From: Amaranthus tricolor
Lineage: Eukaryota; Streptophyta; Magnoliopsida; Caryophyllales; Amaranthaceae
DNA length: 64,000 nucleotides
Assembly: GCF_026212465.1 (NCBI RefSeq)
Contig: NC_080049.1
Location: 19,285,036-19,349,035 of the forward strand
Direction of reading: 5' to 3'
Positions 12,801-23,767 of the stretch are shown piece by piece (within the stretch, counting starts at the first letter, position 1; every line of letters begins with the position of its first letter). The translations under genes and the position numbers were made by a program. Below the pieces are notes generated by a model, which worked only from the letters and a program-made list of their open reading frames with translations, was not told the origin of the DNA and did no database searches.

Positions 12801-13675
12801 CCTATTATTTTAACGAGAACTTCCTCACGTGTTAAGTATTTCCAATATCAAATTCCATATCCGAAAATTTCAGATTGAAAGCTTTAGTGAATAGTCCTAG
12901 TTTGAACACCCTAATTTCAAGAAGCTAACACTTAAGTAATCTATCCCAATGCCTAATGCAATCGACTATCAGCTATATACAAACAATGTCAGTTACTGCA
13001 TACTTTATGACTAAAACTCATTTAATTTCTGAGTAAACACACAACAGGATACCAATGAACAAAAATTAGCTAAAACCCCAAGAACAATGAGCAGATAGAC
13101 ATATAACTTGCAAGTAAACACACAACATGATGATTGATATCAATTAACAAAATTAGCTAAAACCCAACAGTAACAATGAAAAGATATACCTATATAGCTT
13201 TTAAGTAAAAACACAACATAATAATTAATAACAATTAACAAGAATAAGGTAAAATCCCAACTAGAATAAGGTAAAATCCCAACTATAACAATGAACAAGA
13301 TATACTCAAAACATGCATAAATAGAGAGAACAGAATACCATAAACATTAGTATCAAAAGTGTGTTTGAAAGAAGAAAGAGGGATTTCAGCAAGAGGGCCA
13401 ACACATTGAACACCAGCATTATTTACAAGTATATCAATCCTCCCAAATTCCTCCAAAACGCTGTTTATTACAGTGTTTACGCTTTCATCAGACAATACAT
13501 CCATTTCTTTTACCATGAAGCGAGAATCTTGCTGCAAAGAAGACATTGTTGACAGAGATCTGCTGGTTGCTACAACCTGACATTTTTCTGCAGCAAAAGC
13601 TCTTGCAAGCGCATTTCCAATGCCCCCATCTGAGCATCCTGTGATTAGTACTACTTGTTGGTTTTCGGAATCCAT
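9851..13675 (-). CDS. NADPH-dependent 1-acyl-dihydroxyacetone-phosphate reductase-like SDR
   Basis: Three coding exons on the minus strand, 13675-13339, 11964-11805 and 10187-9851 (337, 160 and 337 nt), join through canonical GT/AG sites into 277 codons plus stop. The product is a classical short-chain dehydrogenase: nucleotide-binding TGCSDGGIG at residues 12-20, NNAG at 85-88, and a catalytic set N110, S138, Y151 and K155 (YTASK). Arg39 after the second beta strand suggests NADPH. The form TGCSDGGIG and the [16 protein letters not shown] segment match the plant and yeast Ayr1-like group, which reduces acyl-DHAP to lysophosphatidate in ether-lipid and glycerolipid synthesis at ER or lipid-droplet membranes; a hydrophobic C terminus fits membrane association. 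The physiological substrate in plants is not settled. All family residues appear intact. Confidence 0.85.
13032..13312. repeat. Three-unit tandem repeat in SDR intron 1
   Basis: Units beginning AGTAAACACACAACA at 13032, 13113 and 13204 share ...ATTAACAAAATTAGCTAAAACCC...AACAATGAACA... with period about 81-91 bp. The third unit holds an extra internal duplication of AGAATAAGGTAAAATCCCA. The array ends 26 bp from the intron 1 donor of the reductase gene. Confidence 0.65.
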
Positions 13676-14145
13676 TTATTGTTTGTTTGAGATTTGGTTT
13701 ATGAATTATGATGTTTAGCAGGACTAATTGTTTGTTTTAATTAACTGTTTGACGATGAAGATTCGGAGATTATGCAATTGTAAATGAAGGATTATATCCG
13801 ATTGATGAATATAACAAATAACAATACATATTAAATATGTATAGAAACAATATAAAAATATATATGAATTCTACATTTAATATATGTTGCTTGCTAGATA
13901 ATATTGTATGTTTTTTATTGATAAAAATTAGGCCGAATAGACTTAAATGTATAATTCTTGAAGGTAGAGTAAAATATTAGTTTTAACCGGATTAACAATA
14001 ATAATAAGGTAAATTATTGAGATTTGTTTGAAAAGGTGTTTTTCAAATATGGTTTTGATCTTTTGTTATATATAAGTCTAGCAGTCATATAAAACGAATA
14101 GACCGGAAGAAAAAATAGAATAAAAGAGCTGTATTTTTTTATCAT
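13676..14145. other. Upstream region of the SDR gene
   Basis: AT-rich 470-bp stretch between the reductase start codon and copia LTR copy B, presumably holding its promoter and 5' UTR. No TATA box could be picked with confidence among the many AT runs. Confidence 0.35.
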
Positions 14146-14898
14146 TGTTTTTCGGTGCTAGTACACTATTTATATTAAGAAATAATAATGCAAATACAAA
14201 TTACAATATGGGAATTTGTATTTCCCTTTGTTGATAGTTAAAATAAACTTACACAAAAAGCACTAAGAAATAACTTTGAAGATGATCTTTGTAATGACAA
14301 CCGTTACCCGGAAACTTGATACTTGTTGTAGGCGTGTAATCACTTTTCTTTTGTGATATTTCCCCCACAAAGGCACTTGGGTATGGACTTGAAAATTCAC
14401 AGAGAGATACAAACATAACACACGCTTAGTACTTAGGGTATGTTACTTAATGACAAAGTGTTTAATGAATTATACTAGTGACAAAGTGTTTAGTAAGAGA
14501 GAAAGTTGGGATATAAAAATCCAGAAATTGGGTGTAAGTGACATCCTTTCCCAAGCCCCTATTTATACTAGTTCAAGTATACCAATGGGTCATGAACATT
14601 TAATCGTCCATTGATGACCAAGTATAATGACCTTCATTTAATACCATTATAACTATGATATTCATGAGCATTATTCACGCTATTAAATCACTTGTAACTC
14701 CATAATTAAAGTTGAACAAGAATATAATCCAATGCTCATCGATCAAAGAATACGAAAATACACATTTTTGTTCCAGTTTGTCTTTTGTCCTTCCCTTTGA
14801 CCCCTGTGGACCTTGTATGTTTAGTACACTTTGTCCAACTACTATTTGTAGTACTTGGTGATAATTCTTTGAATTTAATATACACTAAATGTTCAACA
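14146..14898 (-). repeat. Copia-type LTR (copy B)
   Basis: Uninterrupted copy of the repeat also found at 5452-5655 plus 8741-9084. It starts TGTTTTTCGG and ends GTTCAACA, followed at once by ATCCTCCCCCATTT, whose complement AAATGGGGGAGGAT is a good polypurine tract. This marks it as the 3' LTR of a minus-strand element. Length is 753 bp. No second LTR is found to the right, so the element is truncated. Confidence 0.6.
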
Positions 14899-15620
14899 AT
14901 CCTCCCCCATTTAAAGTATATTAAACCTCTTTCTCAATTACAGAACAAATGTTATAATTCCATTTCATGCATCAACGCTAATATCCCTACGGATTGAATT
15001 AACGCCTAGTACAACACACTTTACAAGTGATCGAGCCATAATTGATATCCATTCAGATTTGAATCAAATGAACCTTCCAACCACTCGAAGATCAAGTACA
15101 CACAAAATCGATAACACAAAGTCATTAACCTGACACATTATAAGGCCGTGTCCGTATCTTATTCATAAGTTTATCATAGTCGGTATGTCAATTTTGACTA
15201 CTTGAAGCAGCCACAATTCAAACTTATATAGGTAGGTTCTCACTACGTATAAAGCATATCCCCATGAAACGGATACAACACCAAGAACTCTTCAATTCTT
15301 GATCTTGAGAACTTTCAATGGACGATTACCTCATTCATCACGGTCCAAAGCAATGATAGGTCATCAGAACTTGTTGCTTACAAAAATCAAAAGGAATTTT
15401 ACCTCATTGAATTCAAGACACAATGTTAATCATGTGTGAATTGGACTTTTTCAATGACTTTTATTGACATAATCCAATTGCAATTAACGCTTGTTCAATC
15501 GAATCTTTACTTGGCTTTCGTAAAAGAATCGGTCACATTAAAGTTAGTGTTCACATAGTCAAAAATTATAACCCCATAAGTGATAAGTTCTTGCACTAAA
15601 AAATAAAATAAAATATAAAT
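14899..15620 (-). mobile_element. 3' internal remnant of the copy B copia-type element
   Basis: Sequence adjoining the polypurine tract at 14899-14912. Its composition is more balanced than the flanks (for example CGGTCCAAAGCAATGATAGG near 15340), but no integrase or reverse transcriptase motif was found. The right limit near 15620 is a guess from the change to AT-rich sequence. Confidence 0.35.
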
Positions 15621-16989
15621 TTTTAAAAGACAACAAAAATAAAATTTTTAAAAGTAATTTTCCTATTTAATTAGAATAAAAGCGGTAGTATTGCAAAGTT
15701 GTCACCTCTTCATAAAGGGTTTTCTATTTTCTAGAACGTTTAGAATTGGATTATTATTAAATATTAAAACCATATACTAAAGAATAAAGATGTCCAAGTT
15801 GATTAAAATTTTTTACATGATTAAAATGAAATTAATACAACTGTTACGCGGCGCAAAATTTAATGCACAACTGTATGATGCATAACAAATTAATGCACAA
15901 ATTGTAGAATGATCAGATAGCAAAAACTAACTATTTTTATTGAGATTTATTTAATAAAAACATAGTTGGTCTTGCACGAGCACGGAGACTCTCTCAGTAT
16001 TAGATAGATAACTCTATCAGTTTAAAAATAATTTTTCTGAATATGCGCTTAGTATTTGATCTATTTAAGGTTATAATTAATATTTATAAGGTTAAAATTG
16101 ATTTTTCAATTGATCATTTTAAGATCTGAATTGATCATTTTTAAATCAAAATTAAAATTGTTTGATAACAAATCAGTCATAAACTCTTAATCACTTCCAA
16201 AAAGCATTTATTTAATGGATCATTTAAGGTCTAAATTGGTCATTTTTAGATCAAAATTGAAATTTTTATAGCAAAACAGCTATGAATTCTTGATCATTTC
16301 CAAGAGCATTCATCGAATCATTTGGCAAAATATAACTTTATTCCTAGTCCATCTATGAACAGAAACTACTAGTTTAGAAACTCGTACAATACACGATTTT
16401 TTTAGCATCGACATATATAAACATATGATATTAAAAAAAATAAAAGCGTAGATATTATATAGTATAAATATTCAATTTTGGCAATTATATGTACAATTAA
16501 CTCTGTAATTTTGAAAATTGTCAGCAAAATATTATACAGTATATTATATTCTCTAACTTACTCAATTTAACTATAAATAAATATTAGTCCAAATATACTT
16601 TAATAGTAGAGATATTGGTTAAGATCAAATGTCATGTCATTTTCTATAGCCAATAAATGAATTACAATTGAGTGAACTCTCTTTACTTGTGACACTTGGA
16701 ATTTTCCAAACTTATTAGTATAACGTATGATCGAAAAAAGAGCAATATCACTATTATTGATCAATGATTAAAGAGTACAAACACTCTTATGTTCCATTAA
16801 AACAATCATGTTGCATTAAATAGGAGTACTTGTATTGTGCAATGTACTAACACTATTATTGATAGTGTTATTGACCATTGGTTTGTCGTTTGAAATGCAT
16901 CCACATATAGAATGATAGAGTAACCATTTTATTACCTCCGTTCTGAAATTGTAAAAACAGAACCATATTGAGTAGACATTGATCAGTTT
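15621..16989. repeat. AT-rich stretch with degenerate TTAAGRTCAAAATTGAT units
   Basis: Between about 16070 and 16320 related 20-25 bp units recur: AGGTTAAAATTGATTTTTCA, GATCATTTTAAGATCTGAATT, GATCATTTTTAAATCAAAATT, GATCATTTAAGGTCTAAATT, GGTCATTTTTAGATCAAAATT. The rest of the stretch, 16320-16980, holds no gene I can support. Similar arrays occur at 16990-17110, 24120-24350, 31850-32140 and 35330-35640. Confidence 0.5.
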
Positions 16990-17215
16990 AACATCAAAAT
17001 TGATCACTTATAGGTCAAAATTAAATTTTTTTATTTTGATTGATCTGTTTAAGGTTTACTTTAAGTTAAAATTGATACCTTTAAGGTCAAAATTGATAAA
17101 AATGGCCAAAAAATGAAAAAACAAGGAAAAGCACGTGAGACCGTTACACGCGCGAATTGGGTCGGTCCAAATTGACGGTCTCATAATAAGACCGTCCCAG
17201 CCAAGTTTTTGTGTA
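16990..17215. mobile_element. Element end: TTAAGGTCAAAATTGA array plus GACGGTCTCA terminus
   Basis: The units AAAATTGATCACTTATAGGTC, TTGATCTGTTTAAGGTTTAC and AAAATTGATACCTTTAAGGTC are followed by AATTGGGTCGGTCC...GACGGTCTCATAATAAGACCGTC...CAAGTTTTTGTGT. The same order, in the same orientation, occurs at 35330-35712, which argues for a mobile family rather than chance. A related GGTCTC/GGTCGGACCC fragment is at 19970-20020. Confidence 0.45.
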
Positions 17216-17608
17216 AAAAATCCCTTAAATTTTAGAATATTCATAGGTAGACCTGGGAAAATTTGATCCGACCTGGGAAAATTTGATCCGACCCGACCCG
17301 AAAATGAACCCGGGACCCGACCCGACAAAACCCGAACCCGACCGACCCGAAAGCGACTTAATCCGAAACATGACAGACCCGATAATTACCCGACCGGAAA
17401 CCGACCCGTTTTGACAGATTTAATATCAATTTTTAGAGTAATTTCAATGTTAGAATTCATTTCAAATAAAATTTTAGTTTTCAAAGTATCTCAACATATT
17501 GAGTATATCACTTGAACCCTAAAACTCATCAATAGATCTCAAAAAACACGTATTTAACGTCTTTTTAGCTATCGTAATTATTTTTCTTTAAAAACAGAAC
17601 GTTATAAT

Positions 17609-19221
17609 TAGGGGTGTTCAAAACCGGATACCGGGTCGACCCGGTTCCGAAAAACCGGGTACCCTGTTTTCCGGATAGTTAAAATTGTGTTCCGGATCCG
17701 ACCCGGTTTAAACCGGGTACCCGAAAACTGGGTACCCGGTTTAAACCGGGTCGAAAACCGGGTACCCGGTTTTGTTTTGTTTTGTTTATTTTTTTTTTTT
17801 CTTATTTCTTTTATCAATTTTTTTAATATATAATTCAAATAATATTAAAATACTTAACTAACTTAGTCATAAACTATTAAAATACAAGCATTAGTTAATT
17901 AAAATACAACCACAATTCCTCAAATTCATAATTCCATGAACTATTAAAATTTATAAGTTCAAACTTCAGGCTCCATTACTCATCGAACAAGCGATCAACA
18001 CTCTCTTCAAATTGAGTTCCTTCATTCGGTAGTGAATTTCCATTATCATCAAAAGACGACCCCATGTTCATCGCTAGTTGTACAATACTACAATCAAATC
18101 ACAATCAGTTCATCATCATTTAATTTCAATCAGTTCATCATTTTGATTTTCTGATTAACACAATCAATTATTTTCTCCAAATGTAAAGCAAAAAGCAAAG
18201 GATTAAAGAAGAAAATTAGAGTATCAGAATATCAACACAATCAATTAACACAAACGGTTCATCATCATTTAATTTCAATCAGTTCATCATTTTGATTTTC
18301 TGATTAACACAATCAATTATTTTCTCCAAATGTAAAGCAAAAAGCAAAGGATTAAAAAAGAAAATCAGAATATCAGAATATCAACACAATCAATTAACAC
18401 AAACGGTTCATCATCATTTTATTTCAATCAGTTCATCATTTTGATTTTCTGATTAACACAATCAATTATTTTCTCCAAATGTAAAGCAAAAAGCAAAGGA
18501 TTAAAAAAGAAAATCAGAATATCAGAATATCAACACAATCAATTAACACAAACGGTTCATCATCATTTTATTTCAATCAGTTCATCATTTTGATTTTCTG
18601 ATTAACACAATCAATTATTTTCTCCAAATGTAAAGCAAAAAGCAAAGGATTGAAAAAGAATATCAGAATATCAACACAATCAATTAACACAAACGGTGAT
18701 GGTGATGAACTAAGATGCCGAAATCGAAGAAGAAGTGAAGAAGAAGATGGCAAAAAAATTAAAGCAAACTTACCCAATTAAAGATGACGGCGTGAACGGT
18801 GAAGAAGAAGCAAGATGACGACGTCAAGAATTGAAGATTGAAGAAGCAAGATGGCGTCTCAGTGCAGAGTGAAGAAGACGACAAAAAATTGAGGAAGATT
18901 GAATGTGCAGGCGGGCGCAGCATGAAAGAAGGAGGAAGAAGACAAAATGAAGACGGCAAGGAGAAAGAACTGATTTAGGGTTTTCAATTGTCTTTTTATA
19001 TTAAAAAAAAAATAATAAAATAAAATAAAATCAAACCGGATACCAGGTACCCGGTTTTCCAAAATTCGCGATCCGTATCCGACCCGAATACCCCGTTTTA
19101 AAACCGGTACCCGACCCGAATTATCCGAATTTTAGAAACCGGGTAATTTATCCGCTTTTAAAAATCGGAAACCGGGTTTTCGGATCGGGTTATCGGAATC
19201 GGATTTTTTTGAACACTCCTA
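17609..19221. mobile_element. Non-autonomous hAT element (inner, nested), with 8-bp TSD
   Basis: Starts TAGGGGTGTTCAAA and ends TTTGAACACTCCTA (one mismatch in the 14-bp TIR), flanked by a perfect GTTATAAT duplication at 17601-17608 and 19222-19229. The ends carry arrays of ACCGGGTACCCGGTTT-type motifs, and the middle carries the 149-bp tandem repeat at 18107-18702. No open frame resembles a hAT transposase, so it must have moved in trans. Length is 1,613 bp. Confidence 0.87.
18107..18702. repeat. 149-bp tandem repeat, four copies, inside the inner hAT element
   Basis: Units starting RGTTCATCATCATTTWATTT at 18107, 18256, 18405 and 18554 have an exact 149-bp spacing and near-identical sequence (for example CCAAATGTAAAGCAAAAAGC in each). 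The last unit is shortened near 18660 and the array ends in GTGATGGTGATGAAC. The near-identity suggests recent expansion or homogenisation. There are no spacers, so it is not CRISPR-like. Confidence 0.9.
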
Positions 19222-20146
19222 GTTATAATCATCTTAATTGAATACATGTATTTTGTTAAATCAGTCAAATGAGTTTTTAATTCTTCTACATTTCAGTAAG
19301 CAAATCAATATAATTTATACGAACGTTTCGCACGTTTGAATGAGCTTTTCAAAAAACGAATGTCGCTACCCTAAATTATAAAACGCATATCTTATAAGAC
19401 GAAATAAGTACTTAGTTAGTTGTATATCTTTCCAACATGAAAATTGTGAAGATAATTTTAACGTCATTTTTATCTAACGTTACAATTATAATAAACAAAA
19501 TAACTTTTATAAAGCGCGTATCTTACAAGTCTTTCAAAATAAGTATTAATTCCCCTATTTTTCTTGCACTTAAATGAACCTGACATACCAACTATTTTTT
19601 GAAAATCGTACATGTAATTTCTCTAATGATTTTTTTTAGACATTTTAATGATTTTTTTTATGTTGAATTAGTCTATTGGATATTCTAATGTTTTATGGTA
19701 ACCCGTTGGGTCAATCCGAACCTACCCGAAACCCAGAGTGATCCGACCTGAAACTGACCTGATCCGAAACTGACCCGACCCGAAAATGACCCGACCGACC
19801 GACCGTTTTCCCAGGTCTATTCATAGGTTATAGTTGTGAAGTTTAATATTTACAAGCAAGCCTAATCCTCGGGGTAGACCAAAGGTGCAACCGCCTAAAG
19901 TCTAGTTCTTTTAGGGCCGAAATCAATATAACAACTAATACAAAGTTTAACACAAATTTTCATAAAAAACGGTCTCTTAAAAATACCATCTTTCATGGTC
20001 GGACCCAATTAGTATTATTTGAGAAAATGGAAATTATGTTAAAATAGCAAAGATTATTTCATTGAAAATACAAATTACTCATTACACGCGTTTCGTTTAT
20101 AACAATTGTTTATTTCCTTCATTAATTGTTCATCTCCATCTAACTA

Positions 20147-20422
20147 GAGGATGCTTGGCAAATGACTGATAGTTGGTAGCTAGTAACTGATAGCTGATTA
20201 TAGTTGCCGATTTGACCAGCTGATTTTATTGACTGATATGACCAGCTGATTTTAAATCCGTTGCTATATACAACTTCTTCAAAAACAGCTTATTCGTATC
20301 AATAAGCTGTTTTAACCAGCTAATTCACCAAACACTAGCATTAGCTGATTTGACCATCCAACCCTCTATTTATATTAAAATAATCTAAAATTGCTCAATA
20401 AGTTAATTTGCCAAACACTCCC
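20147..20422. mobile_element. hAT-like MITE
   Basis: About 276 bp with imperfect terminal inverted repeats AGGATGCTTGGCAAATGAC and TTAATTTGCCAAACACTCCC. Internal short repeats CAGCTGATTTTA and TAGCTGATTTGACC have inverted partners (AAAACAGCTTATT/AATAAGCTGTTTT). These ends match the common plant pattern GGGTGTTTGGCAAA. No clear 8-bp duplication was seen at the flanks. Confidence 0.55.
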
Positions 20423-20519
20423 ATAATATCTCTTCTTAAGCTTTCTCTTTACTACAAACAACTGGTCTCTTGATAATCATTCAGTGTTCATAGGTAAACA
20501 AGCTAGATTCATTTTTTAT

Positions 20520-21279
20520 ATAAATAAAATTAGTATATTATTAATTGTATTAGGGTATAATTAGTTGTATTAGTGTATTATTAGTATATTATCAATTGTA
20601 TAGTCGTATTAGAGTAATATTTTTATTTTATTAATCGTATTAGCATATTGTTATTCGAATTGATGCATTATTAATATATTATTAGTTTTGTAGTCGTATT
20701 AGTGTAGTATAAATATATTATTAATCGTATTAGTGTATTGTTAATCGAATTAGTATATTATTAACATATTATTAGTTGTGTAGTCATATGAGAGCAATAC
20801 TAATATATTATTAGTCGAATCGGTATAGAATTAGTCGTATTAGTGTATTATTAGTATATTTTTAGTTTATTGTTAGTCGAAATAGTGTATTATTAGTATA
20901 TTATTAGTGTTGTAGTCGTATTAGTGTAGTGTCAATATATTATTAATCGTATTAGTGTACAAATACTCGTATTAGAGTATTGTTAGTCGAATTAGTGTAT
21001 CATTAGTATATTATTAGTTAAGTAGTCGTATTAGTGTAATATTAATATATTATTAATCGTATTAGCGTATTCTTAGTCAAAGTAGTATAGTATTAATATA
21101 TTATTAGTGGTGTAGTTGTATTAAAGTAATACTAATATATTATTAATCGTATTAGTGTATTAGTGTATTATTAGTATATTATTACTCGTACAAGTGTAGT
21201 ATTAGTACATTATTAATTGTATTAGTATTTAGTCGTATTAGTATATTATTAATATTTTATTAATCATAATAGTTTGCAT
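20520..21279. repeat. AT-rich minisatellite, period about 90 bp
   Basis: Repeated phrases TATTATTAATCGTATTAGTGTATT, GTTAGTCGAATTAGTGTATTATT and GTAGTCGTATTAGTGTAATATT alternate. The TTAATCGTATTAG phrase occurs at about 20631, 20721, 20943, 21053 and 21143, so the main spacing is 90 bp with some longer intervals. Within a unit an 18-20 bp subrepeat (ATTAGTGTATTATTAGT-like) is evident, pointing to a higher-order structure. Confidence 0.75.
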
Positions 21280-22249
21280 GGGCGGACCTAGCATTAAGCA
21301 AGGGGTTGCATATGCAATCCCATCCTCCATAAAAAAATTCAAACAAATATTGGTTATATAGGTTTTGAACCCAAAACCTCTCAACATAAGTATACACATT
21401 TCTTACCATTGAGTTAACCTTGATTATTTAAAACTAATTAATGTTTATGATCCTTAACTTAAATAACATGTTACTATTATCTAATAAAAGCAATTTTTAA
21501 TTTTCCAAAAAATCCACCTACTACTATCCCATTAACATTATGTTTTGAAACATGAAATATATGTTTAGTTAATGCCTTTTCTTTTTATCTCTAAATATTT
21601 GAAATTATTGTAATATAATGGCTTATTTCATAAAGGATTAACTTTTCTAAAGTCAAAATTGTTGTGGATTATTGTTCAAATTAAATTGGTGAGAATTACG
21701 AGATTTTGGATAAAATGAATTAGACTTCATACTACAATTTTATTGGTTTTAATTTTGAAGGATTAGTTTATGTTCATAATAGATATATTTTAAATGGAGT
21801 AAAGATCTAAAATGTTTTGGATTATAATAGACATATAAAATAAATTGACTCATTATGTTTGCTGCCAACAGTCAATCAGAACCAACCTTTTTCTTAGTGT
21901 TATCACTAATAAGGGTAAGATTGCGTACATCTAACACTTTAAACCCCACCCTAGATGAGAGTCACTTAATGACATTAGAGCAATAAAATGTTTTTGTTAA
22001 TCGTTATATTTTAAGGATGAAACAAATAAAAATTCCACTACTATAAACTCAACTACCCACCGCAAATCAAGCATCAACTCCTATGCCAGTTTATGAACTA
22101 ACGAGTCTCACTAAAATTCACACTACAAGTAAAAGTGATATTATTTTTTTTGAACGTAATTCAGGAATAAGAATTCTCAATCCAAGTCTAACATTATCTT
22201 ACGCTGTAACTAAGTTGTGCAACCCCATTTTTCAAATCCTAGGTCTGCC
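21280..22249. mobile_element. Long-TIR DNA transposon, superfamily uncertain
   Basis: Left end GGGCGGACCTAGCATTAAGC...GGGGTTGCA and right end TGCAACCCC...CAAATCCTAGGTCTGCC are inverted repeats of about 35 bp with mismatches. No target-site duplication is clear. Near the left end a tRNA-like stretch (GGTTTTGAACCCAAAACCTC, CATTGAGTTAACC; 21361-21420) is visible, and at about 21905-21975 a SINE 3'-domain relic (GGTAAGATTGCGTACATCTAAC...AGAGTCACTTAATGACATT). There is no transposase. Confidence 0.45.
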
Positions 22250-22289
22250 ATTACTTATGTATTTTTTTAAATGCCGCAAAATTCCAAAA

Positions 22290-22600
22290 AATGAAGTGAA
22301 AAGGGGCTACGACCTGGCTACGGCACAAGGTCGTCGCCCACTTAAAAACTTCGAAAAAAATAATTTAATAGGGACCACGAGCCGGCTAAGACACTTAAAA
22401 AAAATTGTTTTTTTAAATGTTTAATTTGGGGGACGAGCTGGCTACGAGAAATGGCACTCGCCCCACATTGTCTTCTAAAAAGAGCATTAGAAAAGGCTTA
22501 CGAGACTTTGGTCGCCATTTCATGAATCCTATTTCGACCATTGGCGATGAACAGTGGCCATCGCTGTTTGGCATTGCCATTTTAACATTTATTTATAGAG
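22290..22600. repeat. Degenerate GRGCTGGCTACGA repeats
   Basis: Three loosely related units, GGGGCTACGACCTGGCTACGG (21 bp from 22304), GGGACCACGAGCCGGCTAAG and GGGGACGAGCTGGCTACGAG, are each followed by CGTCGCCC/CTCGCCCC-like and A-rich tracts, with a fourth weak unit near 22500. The two small plus-strand frames over this stretch follow the repeat and look non-genic. Confidence 0.4.
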
Positions 22601-23060
22601 ACATTTACATAAAATATGTAGGTTTAAGGGTAGTTAGTGTTTATTGACATTGTTGCATAGGCCGACTAACAGACCAAAATGGCTTACCAAATAGCTTAGT
22701 TTTGACCAAAATGACCTATTTTGAAAAAATCTTGGGCATACAAAAATAAAATTCAACCAACAACACCAATTTGGGCAAATAGCATTGGGTAGAATAATTA
22801 AAACAACATCTGAATTCTCATAGGGATTTCTCACAACTCAGCACTCAAACAACCTGAACTTGTATTCAGCATGGAGCACTCTGTTTTAATACAAAAATTG
22901 TCTTAAAACAAAAAAAAGTAAGTAATGGTTCACAAATTTACATTATCTTGAAATCACCCCTTTTTTTCTAGATTCCAATCCAAATATGTACAAGAATTGT
23001 TCTCAATTAAGTTATGACATTACAAGCGACCCCATAATTAATAAATTAAAGAAGGAATAA

Positions 23061-23279
23061 TTAAGCAGAGAAAAGCCCATGAAGAGCAGCAACACCCAGT
23101 TGAGTTTTAGGATCAATAATAACCTTAATTTGATTGAACAAGTTGTGATCACCAACAGCAATAGTTGTCTTAATAGAAGCCAAAAACGACATCGTTTTGG
23201 GATTATCAGAACTCATCTTCTTAACCATTTTCAATCTCCTTTCATATTCTTCAGCAACTAACATAGCAATATCTGCCAT
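23061..23279 (-). CDS. Small conserved-looking protein of unknown function, 72 aa
   Basis: Single-exon frame starting MADIAMLVAEEYERRLKMVK and ending LGVAALHGLFSA. It has an amphipathic, charged N-terminal half and no signal peptide or membrane span. The start is convincing: a TATA box TATAAAT lies on the minus strand at 23363-23369, about 85 nt upstream of the ATG, and no ATG lies between. Codon use and lack of repeats set it apart from the random frames nearby. I have a vague recollection of short plant proteins starting MADIAMLVAEEYE, stress-inducible in some species, but cannot name one with assurance. Function unknown. Confidence 0.7.
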   Translation of the reverse strand: MADIAMLVAEEYERRLKMVKKMSSDNPKTMSFLASIKTTIAVGDHNLFNQIKVIIDPKTQLGVAALHGLFSA

Positions 23280-23362
23280 TTTTCTTTATTTCTTTAATAT
23301 ATTGAAGCTTTCTAATATGTAGTTGTTTGTGATGATGAAGGTGTAAGTTGTTTTGCTGATAA

Positions 23363-23369
23363 TTTATAG
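23363..23369 (-). promoter_or_regulatory. TATA box of the 72-aa gene
   Basis: Minus-strand CTATAAATTATC, 84-90 nt upstream of the start codon at 23279. That leaves room for a start site about 30 nt downstream and a 5' UTR of about 50 nt. Confidence 0.6.
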
Positions 23370-23723
23370 TCATAGTGGCAGTGGGAAAGACCATGACTTT
23401 AAAGGAGGGAATGGATAAGATGGATAGATCAGCAGTAGGAAAGCTTCAACTTTTTTTTTTTTCTTTTAAATATTATTGTTTGTTGAGTAGGCAGTTTTGG
23501 AGTCATCCGATGAGCGCATTCTGCGGGTAGGTTTCCAGTTTCCAGTCATTATGTACGGACAAAACACGTGGAATGTTCCTTCCAATTTTTCTTTTTTTTC
23601 CACTACTCCCTTCCTAATTATTGTACCATTAAATTTGTTTTTTTTTAACTTTTTTAAAAATTTTATCTTTACATTTAAAAATTTTATTTTTTATTTTATT
23701 TTACAATTTTTTACTTTTTATAA

Positions 23724-23724
<1 letters not shown>

Positions 23725-23765
<41 letters not shown>

Positions 23766-23767
23766 TA
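23725..23767. repeat. (TAA)n/(TTA)n microsatellite
   Basis: About seven AAT repeats followed directly by six ATT repeats form a perfect simple-sequence palindrome. It lies in a longer T-rich tract (23580-23780). Confidence 0.9.

Larger units (their letters stand above)
17248..19819. mobile_element. Non-autonomous hAT element (outer), with 8-bp TSD
   Basis: Starts TAGACCTGGGAAAA at 17248 and ends TTTTCCCAGGTCTA at 19819, a perfect 14-bp terminal inverted repeat. It is flanked on both sides by TTCATAGG (17240-17247 and 19820-19827). TIRs of the TAG...CTA type with an 8-bp duplication identify the hAT superfamily. Subterminal sequence on both sides is made of degenerate GACCCGACCCGAAA repeats. 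There is no transposase. A second hAT element sits inside at 17609-19221; without it this element would be about 950 bp. Confidence 0.85.

Noticed and set aside
13361..13552. Plus-strand frame within the reductase exon 1
   Set aside because: Shadow of the SDR exon on the opposite strand.
18107..18702. Possible CRISPR-like or centromeric array
   Set aside because: Contiguous 149-bp units without spacers, inside a transposon with TSD, and only four copies.
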